DNA of 50,049 nucleotides, taken from the NCBI GenBank assembly GCA_016938235.1, contig JAFGVA010000135.1:1-50049 (forward strand), in the 5' to 3' direction. This document shows positions 8,527 through 16,731 of this stretch, piece by piece. A program made the position numbers and the translations under genes. The notes under the pieces were generated by a model. That model worked only from the letters and a program-made list of their open reading frames with translations, made no database searches and had not been told where the DNA came from. The stretch's first letter is position 1. Every line of letters begins with the position of its first letter. The DNA comes from Bacteroidales bacterium (GTDB lineage: Bacteria; Bacteroidota; Bacteroidia; Bacteroidales; UBA10428).

Positions 8527-9936
8527 ATGGAGCATTTTTTAAACATACCCGTATTTAAAGTAATTACAGACATTGTTGAGGAAACAGGACAACCGGCTTT
8601 TGTAATTGGTGGATTTGTGCGCGATTGTTTGCTAAACCGACCTACAAAAGACATAGACGTTGTTGTTTTGGGCAACGGAATAGAACTTGCAAAAGCTGTG
8701 GGCAAAAAAATGGGCAACCGCCCTGTAAATGTTTTCAAGAATTTTGGTACGGCCATGGTATCTCTGCCCGATTACGAAGTGGAATTTGTAGGCGCACGTA
8801 AAGAATCATACCGAAGCAACAGCCGGAAACCTATTGTTGAAAACGGAACTCTGGAAGATGACCAGAACCGTCGTGATTTTACGATTAACGCACTTGCCAT
8901 TTCTTTAAATAAGGAAAGCTGGGGAAAACTTATCGATCCTTTTGAAGGGCAAAACGACTTGGCAAAAAAGATACTCAGAACACCTCTTGATCCAGACATA
9001 ACTTATAGCGATGATCCTTTAAGAATGATGCGTGCTATACGTTTTGCAACACAATTAAGCTTCAAAATTGAAAAAAAATCGCTGGCTGCAATTAACCGGA
9101 ATGCTGAACGAATAAAAATTATTTCGCAGGAACGGGTTATTGATGAATTCAATAAAATATTGTTAGCCCCTATACCGTCTGTGGGATTAGAGCTTTTGGA
9201 AAACACCGGATTGCTGAAAATTATTTTTCCGGAATTACAAACGCTCAAAGGGGTTGAAATTAAAAAGGGGAAGGCGCACAAAGATAACTTTCTGCACACA
9301 CTTCAGGTGGTCGACAACCTTGCAGAAAAGTCCAGCAAGCTTTGGCTACGTTGGGCTGCCCTAATGCATGACATTGCAAAACCACCCACCAAACGTTTCG
9401 ATGATTCCACCGGATGGACATTTCACGGACATGAATTTCTGGGTTCTAAAATGGTGCCGGGAATTTTCAGACGACTGAAACTCCCCATGAATCAACCCAT
9501 GAAGTATGTACAAAAGTTGGTACTTTTGCATTTGCGCCCCATTGTTTTATCTCAGGAAGATGTAACCGACAGTGCTGTGAGAAGATTGCTTTTTGATGCC
9601 GGTGACGATATAGACGACCTGATGATGCTTTGCGAAGCTGATATCACTTCAAAAAATGAAGAAAAAGTTAAACGTTTTCTAAACAACTTTCAGCTGGTAA
9701 GACAAAAACTGGTTGAAATTGAAGAAAAGGATGCTGTAAGAAATTTTCAACCTCCTGTTTCGGGTGAACTTATCATGGAAACATTCGGAATTGGCCCCGG
9801 ATCTGAAGTGGGTATAATCAAAAACTGTATCAAAGAAGCCATTCTTGACGGTATAATCCATAATAACTTTGATGAAGCATACAAGCTCATGCTTGCCAAG
9901 GGTAAAGAACTTGGGTTGAAAAAGACTACGGAATAG
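8527..9936 (+). CDS. cca: CCA-adding tRNA nucleotidyltransferase with HD domain
   Basis: 469 aa. It adds or repairs the 3' CCA end of tRNAs using CTP and ATP. The N-terminal class II nucleotidyltransferase head has GGFVRD (28-33) followed by the metal-binding DID (Asp42 and Asp44), then RRDFTINALA and the YSDDPLRMMRAIRFA segment for base recognition. A metal-dependent HD domain follows, with the His-Asp pair at H281/D282 (MHDIAK). The HD-containing form of about 450-480 aa is usual in Bacteroidota. The start ATG at 8527 gives the normal N-terminus. The gene stands alone and diverges from a thioredoxin. The 3' side runs into the repeat element. Confidence 0.95.
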   Translation: MEHFLNIPVFKVITDIVEETGQPAFVIGGFVRDCLLNRPTKDIDVVVLGNGIELAKAVGKKMGNRPVNVFKNFGTAMVSLPDYEVEFVGARKESYRSNSRKPIVENGTLEDDQNRRDFTINALAISLNKESWGKLIDPFEGQNDLAKKILRTPLDPDITYSDDPLRMMRAIRFATQLSFKIEKKSLAAINRNAERIKIISQERVIDEFNKILLAPIPSVGLELLENTGLLKIIFPELQTLKGVEIKKGKAHKDNFLHTLQVVDNLAEKSSKLWLRWAALMHDIAKPPTKRFDDSTGWTFHGHEFLGSKMVPGIFRRLKLPMNQPMKYVQKLVLLHLRPIVLSQEDVTDSAVRRLLFDAGDDIDDLMMLCEADITSKNEEKVKRFLNNFQLVRQKLVEIEEKDAVRNFQPPVSGELIMETFGIGPGSEVGIIKNCIKEAILDGIIHNNFDEAYKLMLAKGKELGLKKTTE

Positions 9937-9970
9937 CTTGACTAGCGAATTTCGGCTCTTTCAGGTCATG

Positions 9971-10070
9971 TCAGTTCGAGCGTAGTCGTATCGATTCAAG
10001 CAGAGTCGTGTCAGTTCGAGCGGAGTCGTGTCAGTTCGAGCGGAGTCGTGTCAGTTCGAGCGGAGTCGAG
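9971..10070 (+). repeat. Five tandem 20-bp repeats upstream of the GIY-YIG gene
   Basis: The unit is tcagttcgagcggagtcgtg. Copies at 10011-10030 and 10031-10050 are identical and 10051-10070 differs only near its end (gtcgag). The two outer copies, 9971-9990 and 9991-10010, are degenerate, as if older. There are no spacers, so it is not a CRISPR array. The same sequence occurs in inverted orientation after the nuclease gene. Confidence 0.9.
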
Positions 10071-10095
10071 AACAGACTAGATTGAAAACAACAAT

Positions 10096-10434
10096 ATGAA
10101 ATACTACTATGTATATATTCTGAAGTGCTCCGATAATAGCTACTACACAGGTTTTACAAATAATTTAGACCGAAGGTTAGCTGAACATATTGAATGATAT
10201 AACCCAAAATCTTACACACATAAACGAAGACCAGTCCAATTAGTATTCTTTGAAACTTTTATTAACCCAAATGAGGGAATTGACTTTGAAAAGCAAGTGA
10301 AGAAATGGTCCCAAAAGAAAAAGGAAGCACTGATTGAAAGAAATTGGGATAGAATTGTTGAATTAGCAAAATGTAAGAATTCAACTTCGCATGAGAGGTT
10401 TAGGGAAGTAAGTTCTCGACTCCGCTCGAACTGA
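10096..10434 (+). pseudogene. GIY-YIG nuclease gene with in-frame TGA
   Basis: Translation from the ATG at 10096 gives a 112-codon GIY-YIG protein interrupted at codon 34 by TGA (10195-10197). The frame stays open and homologous-looking on both sides. The N-terminal half has the GIY-YIG core YYVYILKC...YYTG, then DRRLAEH with the conserved Arg. The second half has HKRRPVQLVFFET and FEKQVKKWSQKKKEAL, which carries the likely catalytic Glu. A GGA-to-TGA change (Gly to stop) would explain the break. The last codons and the final TGA (10432-10434) lie inside the inverted repeat, so the repeat itself encodes the tail SRLRSN and the stop. Family size is about 85-110 aa, so the full frame is normal. 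TGA is used as an ordinary stop elsewhere in this window, so readthrough is unlikely. Confidence 0.85.
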
Positions 10435-10468
10435 CAAAACCCTCGACTCCGCTCGAACTGACAAAACT
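10415..10468 (-). repeat. Two inverted copies of the element repeat
   Basis: The sequence ctcgactccgctcgaactga occurs at 10415-10434 and 10442-10461, each followed by caaaac, making two 27-bp tandem units. It is the exact reverse complement of the 10051-10070 repeat. The first copy ends on the stop codon of the GIY-YIG frame. Confidence 0.9.
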
Positions 10469-10492
10469 CTCAAATATACCTCCATACTATTC

Positions 10493-10548
10493 AGCCACGA
10501 ATTCTTAATCTATTGACATGGTTAATAATAATTCATGAATTCGTGGCT
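10493..10548. repeat. 12-bp perfect inverted repeat (AGCCACGAATTC)
   Basis: AGCCACGAATTC at 10493-10504 and GAATTCGTGGCT at 10537-10548 form perfect arms around a 32-nt AT-rich spacer. There is no T-run after either arm, so a terminator role for the convergent TonB receptor is weak. From memory, ATTCGTGGCT-type repeats are dispersed in Bacteroidota genomes, so this may be a second repeat family landing beside the first. Confidence 0.65.
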
Positions 10549-10582
10549 AAAACTAATGTTTCAGAATGGTAGTACAGCTTCA

Positions 10583-12973
10583 TTAAAAATTAATACGGTA
10601 AATCAAATCTGGCATCATACCAAAGGTCAGGTACTTAACATCTCCTGTTTCGATATCGTACCTTATGTCAAACGGATTCTGTCTGTTAGTTGCATTTCTG
10701 ATATCCAGAGCAATTTCCTGCGATGAATTTTTGCCTGATAGTTTCAAACCAATTCTAAAATCCAAAGAAAAATAATCGGGTAATTGTTCAGAAAAGGGCC
10801 TGCTTTCATCTGGAATTGTTGTTCCCTGTAAGGCTGACTGTTCTATATCAAGAGGTGTATAGCGCATGCCTCCCGACCATTTAACTTTCCCATCTAAAAC
10901 CAACTTTTTAACATATTTCGATGCCTCTCTCCTGCTCTTCAGATTATATTCTTTTCCTCCGAGCAAGTTTAACACATGATTGCTGTTAAAAGCCGAATTT
11001 CTGAGTATACCATCGCTCCCCCTATACTTCGATTCAAACAACGAAAGTGTAGTCAAAAAATAACTGCCGTGATCCATAAACTTTTCCATTGTCAACTCCA
11101 AACCGTAGTTATATCCCTTACCTGAATTTTTAAGTGCTCCTACATCTTCATAATCGTATGCCCTTCTGTTTAACAGGGAATAGGCATTCGATTTTTGCTC
11201 CACCACAGCATTGTAAATATACTGGTAATACAACTCCGTTTTTATTCTGAATAAACCAGAGAAAACCCTGTCGTAACCAAGTACAAAATGATGACTTTTA
11301 GTAAAGTCAAGGCCTTTGTTTGGTTCTGAATAGCTGCCATTAAAATTCCAAACCTTTTGATGCAGAATTTCGAGAGGTGTAGAAAGTGAATGTTTTCCAT
11401 ATCCAAAACTTAATTTACTTCCGGGCTTGATTTCCCAGTTTAAGCCTGCTCTTGGTTCAGGTGAAAAATGCTTTGTTTCTAATTGGGCAAAGCCATTGAT
11501 TCCCAAAGTTGCCTGCAATTTCTCACTTACTCTGTATTTATACTGAAAATAAGGTTGCAGAAAAAAATCATCCCCATTAAAATCTCTCAAAACCCTGTGT
11601 TGTTCAATCGTTCCATCATAGGCACTATCAACGGCATAAAAGTTATGTTTTGAGAAGTTCACTCCTGCGCGAAACGAGTTTTTGCTATTAATTTTGTTGT
11701 TCAGAAAAAAACGGACTGCCAGTTTAGACCGGCGAAAATCTCCAAAATACAATAAAGTAGGCGATCTATCAGTAGTGCTTAAGGAATCCCACGAATTGTA
11801 ATTTCGAATGCTGGTTGCCGACAAAATAAAACGGGTATAAGCTTTCTGGTTAAAAACATACGAGTGTGTTATCCCAAAAGAACCTGAATAATTTTTGTTT
11901 TGCATATCCATTTCGTAATCCGACTCATATGGCAAGCTTTCCCTGGGCTTTAAGGTATCCCTCTCGCTCTCCATCATCTCAATATTACTCTTACCACCCA
12001 GACCGAAAACAGAAAAATTACCCAGTTTTTTATTCGGAAAATTAAGTTTAAAAGTAAAATCCTGGTATTTTGGTATGGCATTCCCCATGGCACTTAATCC
12101 CAGGTAGCTGAGAAGTTCCAGTGTTGAGTACCTGTAATCAACAAGATATGAAGATTTACTGCTTTTATTAAGAGGACCTTCGGCACATAATTCGTAAGTT
12201 AGCAAACCTGCCTGCCCCATAAATTCATGCTTCTCGTTATTCCCATTCCTTAATCGTAAATCAAAAACCCCGGAGATGGTATTGGCAAATTCTGCCGGAA
12301 AAGCACTGGTGTAAAAGTCTGAGTTAGTAAGTAGATTGTTATTCAGCATGCTAATAACACCGCCGGTAGATGCTCCATCACCAAAATGACTGGGATTAGG
12401 AATATCCACCCCGTCGAGACGAAATAATAGCCCGAATGGAGAGTTCCCACGAATAACAATCTCGTTGGTAGTTTCGGCAGAATGGTTTACTCCGGCATAA
12501 TTCATTGCCATACGCGATACATCATTCGAAGAACCTGCATACCGTTGAGATTCTTCGACAGAGAAAGTACGGGCGCTTATTGCTGCAAAAGAATTTTGCA
12601 CCTTCTCCTTGTTACTGGTGGCTTTTATAGTTACTTCATCAAGTTTCAAGGGACTTTCCTGTAACTCAGCATTAACAATTAGTTCTTTTCCCGATGTTAC
12701 TTCAATGTTTTGGATGTTAACCGACTCGTAGCCCATAAACTGAACTGAAAGTGTATATCGTCCCACCGGAACTCTGTCAAACCGATAGTTACCTTCAGAA
12801 TCACTTATTACACCATAGGTTTGATCTGAATTATTCAGAACAACAGTTGCAAACTCAATAGACGCATGCGACTCCTTATCGATTATTTTTCCTTTAACTG
12901 TCTGGTGATAATCCTGCGCTTGCAGGTTAACTGAAAAAACAATTCCCAAAAGCAAATACTTAATTCTTATCAT
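10583..12973 (-). CDS. TonB-dependent receptor with carboxypeptidase-like N-terminal domain
   Basis: About 796 aa from the chosen ATG. It is an outer-membrane transporter energised by TonB that imports a large ligand. The order is: signal peptide (MIRIKYLLLGIVFSVNLQAQ), a CarboxypepD_reg-like beta-sandwich (VKGKIIDKESHASIEFATV), a plug domain (with ISGVFDLRLRNG), then a long C-terminal beta-barrel ending in aromatic INF. An ATG nine codons upstream at 13000 is also open, but the internal start gives a clean signal peptide. No SusD partner is next to it, so it is not a classic SusCD pair. Its ligand cannot be inferred. It diverges from the histidine kinase. Confidence 0.92.
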   Translation of the reverse strand: MIRIKYLLLGIVFSVNLQAQDYHQTVKGKIIDKESHASIEFATVVLNNSDQTYGVISDSEGNYRFDRVPVGRYTLSVQFMGYESVNIQNIEVTSGKELIVNAELQESPLKLDEVTIKATSNKEKVQNSFAAISARTFSVEESQRYAGSSNDVSRMAMNYAGVNHSAETTNEIVIRGNSPFGLLFRLDGVDIPNPSHFGDGASTGGVISMLNNNLLTNSDFYTSAFPAEFANTISGVFDLRLRNGNNEKHEFMGQAGLLTYELCAEGPLNKSSKSSYLVDYRYSTLELLSYLGLSAMGNAIPKYQDFTFKLNFPNKKLGNFSVFGLGGKSNIEMMESERDTLKPRESLPYESDYEMDMQNKNYSGSFGITHSYVFNQKAYTRFILSATSIRNYNSWDSLSTTDRSPTLLYFGDFRRSKLAVRFFLNNKINSKNSFRAGVNFSKHNFYAVDSAYDGTIEQHRVLRDFNGDDFFLQPYFQYKYRVSEKLQATLGINGFAQLETKHFSPEPRAGLNWEIKPGSKLSFGYGKHSLSTPLEILHQKVWNFNGSYSEPNKGLDFTKSHHFVLGYDRVFSGLFRIKTELYYQYIYNAVVEQKSNAYSLLNRRAYDYEDVGALKNSGKGYNYGLELTMEKFMDHGSYFLTTLSLFESKYRGSDGILRNSAFNSNHVLNLLGGKEYNLKSRREASKYVKKLVLDGKVKWSGGMRYTPLDIEQSALQGTTIPDESRPFSEQLPDYFSLDFRIGLKLSGKNSSQEIALDIRNATNRQNPFDIRYDIETGDVKYLTFGMMPDLIYRINF

Positions 12974-13289
12974 ACTAATTTGTTTTAAAATCTCTGACAA
13001 AGATTTGTAGTATTTCTATTCCAATCGTCCGCTCATGTAGAACCGAACTTATAATCAATACAGCCCAGCTTGAATATGTTGATTTTATGATGATTAGTAC
13101 CCCCGCCATTTAGGTTCGGATAAATTGGGCAGCATGTTTAATCACACAAATTGCTGGCTGGCTAACAGATTATCAAATGCATTATTGCTTATTAGCATAA
13201 ACCTTTATGTTCATATTCTGAGAGCCAATTTTTTGTGCTTATGCCTGCATTTTTATTACCTTAATCAGCGAAAACAGTCTGACTATTTT
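12974..13289. other. Divergent intergenic region between TonB receptor and histidine kinase
   Basis: 316 bp without a supported gene. An open frame reaches back to 13125 on the plus strand but encodes hydrophobic, unrecognisable sequence, so the kinase is started at 13290. On the minus strand AATCTTTG (12998-13005), one base off the TAnnTTTG element, lies about 25 bp before the receptor ATG and is the likeliest promoter piece. Nothing else stood out. Confidence 0.5.
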
Positions 13290-14840
13290 ATGAAAAACAA
13301 GCTGCACAGGATCTTAGCCCTTCTGATTTTAATGATTATTTTTCCGGTAGCCCTGGTAACTTATTATGAGTACTCTTCAATAAATGAAAATGAAGAGCTA
13401 ATCAGCCGGGTTTATAAAAATCAGCTTGAGTCAATAATCTCTTCGGTAAATTCTTACATACAGGATATTGCCGATAACTGGATCTCAAGACTTGAGAATT
13501 CCTTAGGCGCTGGTAATCAAGCCGACAGCAGTTCTTTGTACCGGTTAGTGAATGAAAACCCAGCCATAAAAGCTGTGTATACAGCCAGCAACTCGCGATC
13601 TATCCAAAAAATATATTCAACAACTGAATCATATTGCCTGAAAGACTCTATTCTGCACATCCTGCATACCAAAAAAAATGATATTGAGCAGATTAAGACC
13701 TACTATTTAAGCAATTATCAGAGAATTCTTTCTCACAGACTGAGCGATTCAGCGGGTGTGCTTTTTTTTGTTTCAGGAAATGAGCCGGATTCTCCTGAAC
13801 TTTGTTTTATTGAAATAAATATTCCTTCATTTCTTCGAAACCAGGTAAGGCCGCGCATGGAATCAATTGCAGAAGATAATTTTATCATTTCGCTTTATAA
13901 TAATCCGGTTCAGCAAGTTCTTGTATCTACCGAAAAAGAGCTGACTGATAATATCGAATATGAGCTGGAGGGTAAGCTCTGGTTATTCCCCGAAATTAAC
14001 ATCAAAATTGCCTTGAAAAGCGAAACAATAAACGACTGGATAAAACAGCGGGCAAGGCAGGGAATGTTTTTATTGGCATTGGTACTTGTGGTTTTGTTAA
14101 CAGGCATTTTTTTTCTTTATATAAGCATTCGCCGCGAAATACAACTTGCTCAAATAAAATCTGAATTTATTTCGAATGTTTCTCATGAAATACGCACGCC
14201 GCTGGCATTAATAAGCATGTAAATCGAAACACTGGAAATGGGCAGAGTAAAAACGAAAGAAAAAACAACAGAATACTACGAAATAATAAGTAAGGAAACT
14301 CAACGGCTTACCGGAATGGTGAACAAGATTTTAAACTTTTCGAAGCTCGAAAGTGGTAAGCGAAAATTAAAGTTTATCGATTGTAACCTAAATAAAATAG
14401 CCGAAGAGGTTCTTGAAACCTATAAATTCCATCTTAAGAATAAAAATTTTGAATACAAATTTTCTCCGGCAAACACCCTTCCGGGAATAACATGCGATAA
14501 TGAATCTATTGCCGACGCCTTGGTAAATCTTTTGGATAATGCCATTAAGTACAGCGGAGATACTAAATTAATAGAAATAAAAACAGGAGCTGACAAGAAA
14601 TACTCATGGATTGAAGTAAAAGACTTGGGTATTGGAATTTTAAAAAAGCACCAGAAACTTATTTTTGATAAGTTTTACAGGGTTACTCAGGGCAATTTAT
14701 CAGGAAAAGCAAAAGGTACCGGTCTCGGACTATCCATTGTAAAAGAAATTGTTGATTCACATAAAGGCAAAATATTTCTGGAAAGTAAAGTCGGAGAAGG
14801 GAGTACCTTCAGACTATATTTCCCGATAAATAAAATCTAA
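13290..14840 (+). pseudogene. Sensor histidine kinase interrupted by TAA after the H-box
   Basis: The frame starts at MKNKLHRILALLILM, a first membrane segment, followed by a periplasmic sensor region of about 240 aa and a second membrane segment (GMFLLALVLVVLLTGIFFLY). Then comes the H-box SNVSHEIRTPLALISM with the phospho-acceptor His299. The next codon is TAA (14220-14222). The same frame continues at once as IETLEMGRVKTKEK, the second part of the dimerisation helix, and then a full ATPase domain (NLLDNAIKYSG, DLGIGI, GTGLGLSIVKEI). An ATG at 14238 could restart translation. A single Tyr-type codon turned to TAA would explain the break. It would be the partner of the regulator 4 bp downstream. 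Broken in sequence; whether real, reinitiated or a sequencing error is open. Confidence 0.85.
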
Positions 14841-14844
14841 TGCT

Positions 14845-15534
14845 ATGATTCATATTTTAATTGCCGAAGATGAGCCGGCAATGCTCAAAGGATTACAAGA
14901 CAACCTCGAATTTGAAGGATACAAAGTTGACACTGCTCAGGATGGAAAAGCCAGCCTTGAGAAACTACTCGCCAATAAATATGATCTTGCCATTCTTGAT
15001 GTAATGATGCCTGAAATTTCTGGTTTTGATGTTTGCAAGAAAGTCCGTGCCCAGGGCATCAACACTCCCATAATCATGCTCACTGCTAAATCGGAAGAAA
15101 TTGATAAAGTACTGGGTCTGGAGTTTGGTGCCGACGACTATATAACAAAACCTTTTAGTTTGCGTGAATTATTAGCCCGCGTGAGGGCAATTCTAAGACG
15201 AACAAACACGATTGTAAATTCTGACACTTCTGAAATTACTACAATTGGCAATCTCCAAATAAACTTTAGTACTTACATTGCCAGCGTTGCAGGAAAAGAA
15301 ATAAAACTTTCGCATAAAGAATTTGACATTTTACATTACCTCTATAATCACCGGAATGAAACTGTTGGCCGCGATGATATCCTTGATAATATCTGGGGAG
15401 ACAATTATCAACCCACCTCTCGCACCATCGACAACTTTGTTCTCAAACTAAGACAAAAAATCGAAACAGATCCCAACAATCCCCGGTTTGTACTTACTGT
15501 TCATGGTATTGGATACAAACTCGTGATAAATTGA
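14845..15534 (+). CDS. OmpR-family response regulator
   Basis: 229 aa. The receiver domain has the acidic pocket in AEDEP, phospho-acceptor Asp52 (LDVMMPE), Thr80 and Lys102 (TKPF). The C-terminal winged helix (about 130-229) shows the KEFDILHYLYNH and SRTIDNFVLKLRQKIE segments of OmpR/PhoB regulators that bind DNA as tandem dimers. It lies 4 bp after the broken histidine kinase, so it was co-transcribed and probably phosphorylated by it. Directly after its stop is a 10-bp phased direct repeat that suits this DNA-binding class. The likely targets are the jelly-roll genes just downstream, which is an inference. Confidence 0.93.
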   Translation: MIHILIAEDEPAMLKGLQDNLEFEGYKVDTAQDGKASLEKLLANKYDLAILDVMMPEISGFDVCKKVRAQGINTPIIMLTAKSEEIDKVLGLEFGADDYITKPFSLRELLARVRAILRRTNTIVNSDTSEITTIGNLQINFSTYIASVAGKEIKLSHKEFDILHYLYNHRNETVGRDDILDNIWGDNYQPTSRTIDNFVLKLRQKIETDPNNPRFVLTVHGIGYKLVIN

Positions 15535-15570
15535 TGACAATTTATGACAATTGAAAACAGAAGCCTGACA
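15534..15570 (+). promoter_or_regulatory. Phased TGACA direct repeats, candidate OmpR-type operator
   Basis: ATGACAATT occurs at 15534-15542 and again at 15544-15552, a 10-bp period, and TGACA recurs at 15566-15570, 21 bp further on. All three TGACA cores (15535, 15545, 15566) therefore lie near the same helical face. Direct repeats at about one helical turn are the usual target layout for OmpR/PhoB regulators, and the regulator gene ends exactly here. Confidence 0.5.
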
Positions 15571-15598
15571 CTTGTAACATTTTCATTGCGCATCTTTG
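15571..15598 (+). promoter_or_regulatory. Candidate promoter for the jelly-roll genes
   Basis: A -33-like CTTG at 15571-15574 and a -7-like CATCTTTG at 15591-15598 (TAnnTTTG with one mismatch) lie immediately after the phased TGACA repeats and about 50 bp before the ATG at 15648. The position of the repeats just upstream would suit an activator. Confidence 0.4.
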
Positions 15599-15647
15599 TA
15601 TTGTTAAATTTTATCAATCAAAACCAAATTAGATAAACTATTATCCA

Positions 15648-16724
15648 ATGAAAAATGTGATTTTCTTTTTCTGTATTGTAATATTAACTCTCCAGGCACT
15701 GCTGACAAATGCACTTGCCAGCGACCTGGAACCGGTTGTAAGACTAGACGGCTACTGGAAATTCAATATCGGCGACAATATGAATTGGGCCAAACCTGCT
15801 TACGACGACTCTGATTGGGACGATTTGCGAGTTCCGGGGAGTTGGGAAGATCAAGGTTATGTGGGATATGATGGATATGCCTGGTACAGAAAAAAAATTA
15901 TGGTGCCGGAAACCTCTTCTGACAAACAACTCTATATTGAACTGGGGCATATTGATGATGTAAACCAGGTATTTATTAACGGACATGAAGTTGGAAAACT
16001 GGGAGTGTTTCCTCCTGATTACGTTACTGCCTATGATGCTCCCTTAACCTATTATATACCAAAAGGCTATATTAATTTCGGGGCTGAAAACATAGTTGCT
16101 GTTCGTGTTTATGATGATTACGAAAGGGGTGGTATATATGATGGCGATTTATTTATAGGATACGATTTGTATGCAAAATACCTCGATTATGATTTATCGG
16201 GCAACTGGAAAATTTTCTTTACAAACGAGGAAAACAACTCATTTGCAGGTGATGAGATTGAACTACATGATATTCGTGTTCCTTCGTGCTGGGAGATTCA
16301 GGGATATGCTGAATATGACGGATATGCCGGTTATATAAGAACGTTTAGTGTACCAAAAGAGTTAGAGAATGAAAGCTTGTATATATCGCTCGGTAAAATT
16401 GATGATAAGGATAAGGTTTACATAAACCGAAAGTATATAGGCTCGGTAAAAGATATGTACAGTACATCCTTTGGCAAAGGTCGATACAATGGTGGTGACT
16501 GGCAGATTAGAAGAGTGTATAAAATCCCCAAAGGCGTACTTAAACCCGGCGAGAAAAACTCCATAATTATATTGGTTCATGACGAAGGTGGAGTTGGCGG
16601 TATCCATGAAGGCCCGATAGGTTTAATGACTTACGGTAATTATAAGGAATATGAAGATGCTTTTGATGACGGTTCCTACCATTACTCCAATTTTGTTGAG
16701 TTTTTAATTGATGTTCTTGATTAA
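15648..16724 (+). CDS. Secreted protein of two GH2-type jelly-roll (sugar-binding) domains, copy A
   Basis: 358 aa with a Sec signal peptide ending near ALAS (residues 1-25). The rest is two tandem copies of the beta-galactosidase-type jelly-roll domain. The first has GYWKFNIGDNMNWAKPAYDD, then PGSWEDQGYVGYDGYAWYRK, then HIDDVNQVFINGHEVG. The second, from about residue 180, has GNWKIFF, PSCWEIQGYAEYDGYAGY and KIDDKDKVYINRKYIG. In glycoside hydrolase family 2 this domain precedes a catalytic barrel. Here there is no barrel or catalytic pair, so the protein is probably a carbohydrate-binding or sensing accessory, by inference. It follows a two-component system and is followed by a paralogue. 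Confidence 0.85.
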   Translation: MKNVIFFFCIVILTLQALLTNALASDLEPVVRLDGYWKFNIGDNMNWAKPAYDDSDWDDLRVPGSWEDQGYVGYDGYAWYRKKIMVPETSSDKQLYIELGHIDDVNQVFINGHEVGKLGVFPPDYVTAYDAPLTYYIPKGYINFGAENIVAVRVYDDYERGGIYDGDLFIGYDLYAKYLDYDLSGNWKIFFTNEENNSFAGDEIELHDIRVPSCWEIQGYAEYDGYAGYIRTFSVPKELENESLYISLGKIDDKDKVYINRKYIGSVKDMYSTSFGKGRYNGGDWQIRRVYKIPKGVLKPGEKNSIIILVHDEGGVGGIHEGPIGLMTYGNYKEYEDAFDDGSYHYSNFVEFLIDVLD

Positions 16725-16731
16725 AACAAGA

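Larger units (their letters stand above)
9971..10468. mobile_element. Repeat-bounded GIY-YIG element (non-autonomous or decayed)
   Basis: The unit is defined by direct copies of a 20-bp repeat on the left (9971-10070) and inverted copies on the right (10415-10468), with a GIY-YIG nuclease pseudogene filling the space between. This architecture recalls REP sequences paired with a dedicated enzyme, but here the enzyme is a GIY-YIG nuclease rather than a transposase. From memory, similar short repeats next to GIY-YIG genes recur in Bacteroidota genomes; I cannot confirm that here. No target-site duplication was found. That it is mobile is an inference. Confidence 0.5.

Noticed and set aside
9971-10070. 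CRISPR-like array of 20-bp units
   Set aside because: The units are directly contiguous with no spacers, and no cas-like gene is present.
10195-10197. TGA as a recoded sense codon (selenocysteine or Trp) in the GIY-YIG frame
   Set aside because: TGA ends other genes in the window, the expected residue there is Gly by context, and no hairpin suited to selenocysteine insertion was noticed.
13125-13289. Longer histidine kinase start at 13125
   Set aside because: The added residues are unlike a signal or sensor region; the start at 13290 gives a normal first membrane helix.
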